64,000 nt of DNA from NCBI RefSeq assembly GCF_963662255.1, contig NC_085074.1, forward strand, positions 186,001 to 250,000. Reading direction: 5' to 3'. Shown here piece after piece: positions 63,371 through 64,000 of this stretch. Every line of letters starts with the position of its first letter. Position 1 is the stretch's first letter. The notes below the pieces were generated by a model that searched no databases, was not told the origin of the DNA, and saw only the letters and a list, made by a program, of their open reading frames with translations. The position numbers and the translations under genes are program-made. Source of the DNA: Cinclus cinclus. Taxonomy: Eukaryota; Chordata; Aves; Passeriformes; Cinclidae.

Positions 63371-63734
63371 CCAGAGGTGCTGCAGGGGGCACATGGGACA
63401 CTTTGGGGGTGATAGGAGGCCATGTAAGGGGAGGAGGAACCCCTCAGCCCTGGAAGAGTTCGTGCCTCCCCCAGACTCCTCCTGGGTTTTTCTTCCAGCT
63501 GCCTCAGCCTCAGCTCAGGAAGGTCTGTATTTGGGGAAATTCCTACAGGCAGCTGCTCCAGCCACATTCCCAAATTCTTGAGCCCTGGCATCTCCAGGGA
63601 CGCTCCCTCCTGCTGTCTTCAGGAAATGCCTCTGTCCCCTCAAACACTGCGCAAAGCACCTTTCTTGGAGGGTGCCAGGGAGACACCCCAGTGTCACAGC
63701 AGGATGTTAACCCAGAAAGGGAGACCGGGAGACA

Positions 63735-63753
63735 CCCCCCCCCCCCCCCCCCC
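63735..63753. repeat. 19-base C homopolymer
   Basis: An uninterrupted C run within G/C-rich intronic DNA. Confidence 0.95.
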
Positions 63754-64000
63754 AAAACCTGACACCAGGCATGGGTTGGGGTGTACTCAGCTGAGTATGC
63801 AGGCAAGGCTGGGGAATATTTTGCGGTCAGAGGGTTGTTTCAGAGCTAGGGAATACTGTGGGACTGGGGGGAAGTTTTGGGGATGGGGAATCTTTTGGGG
63901 ATAGGGTTTTTTTGGAGGGCTGTAGCAATGTTTTAGGGCTGGGTGGGATGTTTCAGGGTTGGGGGTACTTTGCGGCTGAGGGGTGTTTTGGGGTCAGAGG

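Larger units (their letters stand above)
54527..64000 (+). other. TCF7L1 intron 3 (start), no exon recognised
   Basis: From the exon 3 donor to the window end I see no protein-coding exon of TCF7L1 or any other gene. The interval alternates GC-rich minisatellites, two 26-G tracts and one C tract with AT-rich islands rich in TAATTA, GATA and SOX motifs that may be enhancers. Confidence 0.65.

Overview
The window looks like bird nuclear DNA, most likely from a gene-dense, GC-rich microchromosome. The evidence is vertebrate exon-intron genes with very short introns, CpG-rich promoters, about twenty CR1 LINE fragments in both orientations, and introns full of degenerate minisatellites. I cannot name the species. 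All gene calls come from joining exons by hand at GT/AG boundaries and comparing the joined products with remembered vertebrate protein families. No search was run.

Layout from left to right, with strand: YKT6 (-, first half only, 1285-5039), GCK glucokinase (+, 7218-14156, complete, 10 exons, 465 aa), NK-lysin/granulysin (-, 16703-17838, complete, 4 coding exons, 147 aa), POLD2 (+, 19181-24627, complete, 10 exons, 468 aa), AEBP1/ACLP (-, 25057-32084, complete, 21 exons, 1128 aa), a decayed CAPG (+, 35049-36979, pseudogene), DBNL (-, 39139-49404, complete, 13 exons, 428 aa) and TCF7L1 (+, from 53121, first three coding exons, the rest beyond the right edge). The eight loci alternate strand without exception. 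YKT6, GCK, POLD2, AEBP1 and DBNL keep the relative order and orientation known from human 7p13. NK-lysin, CAPG and TCF7L1 belong to the human 2p11.2 neighbourhood, so the window interleaves two mammalian synteny groups. MYL7, POLM and PGAM2, expected between the 7p13 genes, were not found.

The genes do not form one pathway. GCK phosphorylates glucose, POLD2 is a replication subunit with an E2F-like promoter site, YKT6 is a SNARE, DBNL links actin to endocytosis, AEBP1 is a secreted matrix protein with a dead carboxypeptidase domain, NK-lysin is a host-defence peptide behind a TATA box, and TCF7L1 is a Wnt transcription factor. The most notable observations are the CAPG pseudogene (two frameshifts, two stop codons, two lost exons), the interleaved synteny, the substituted zinc and catalytic residues of AEBP1, the tail-to-tail overlap of POLD2 and AEBP1, several minisatellites (one an array of CCAAT boxes, one with a 36-bp unit), three G tracts of exactly 26 bases, and AT-rich putative enhancers around TCF7L1. 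I found no clear sign of a wholly new molecular system.
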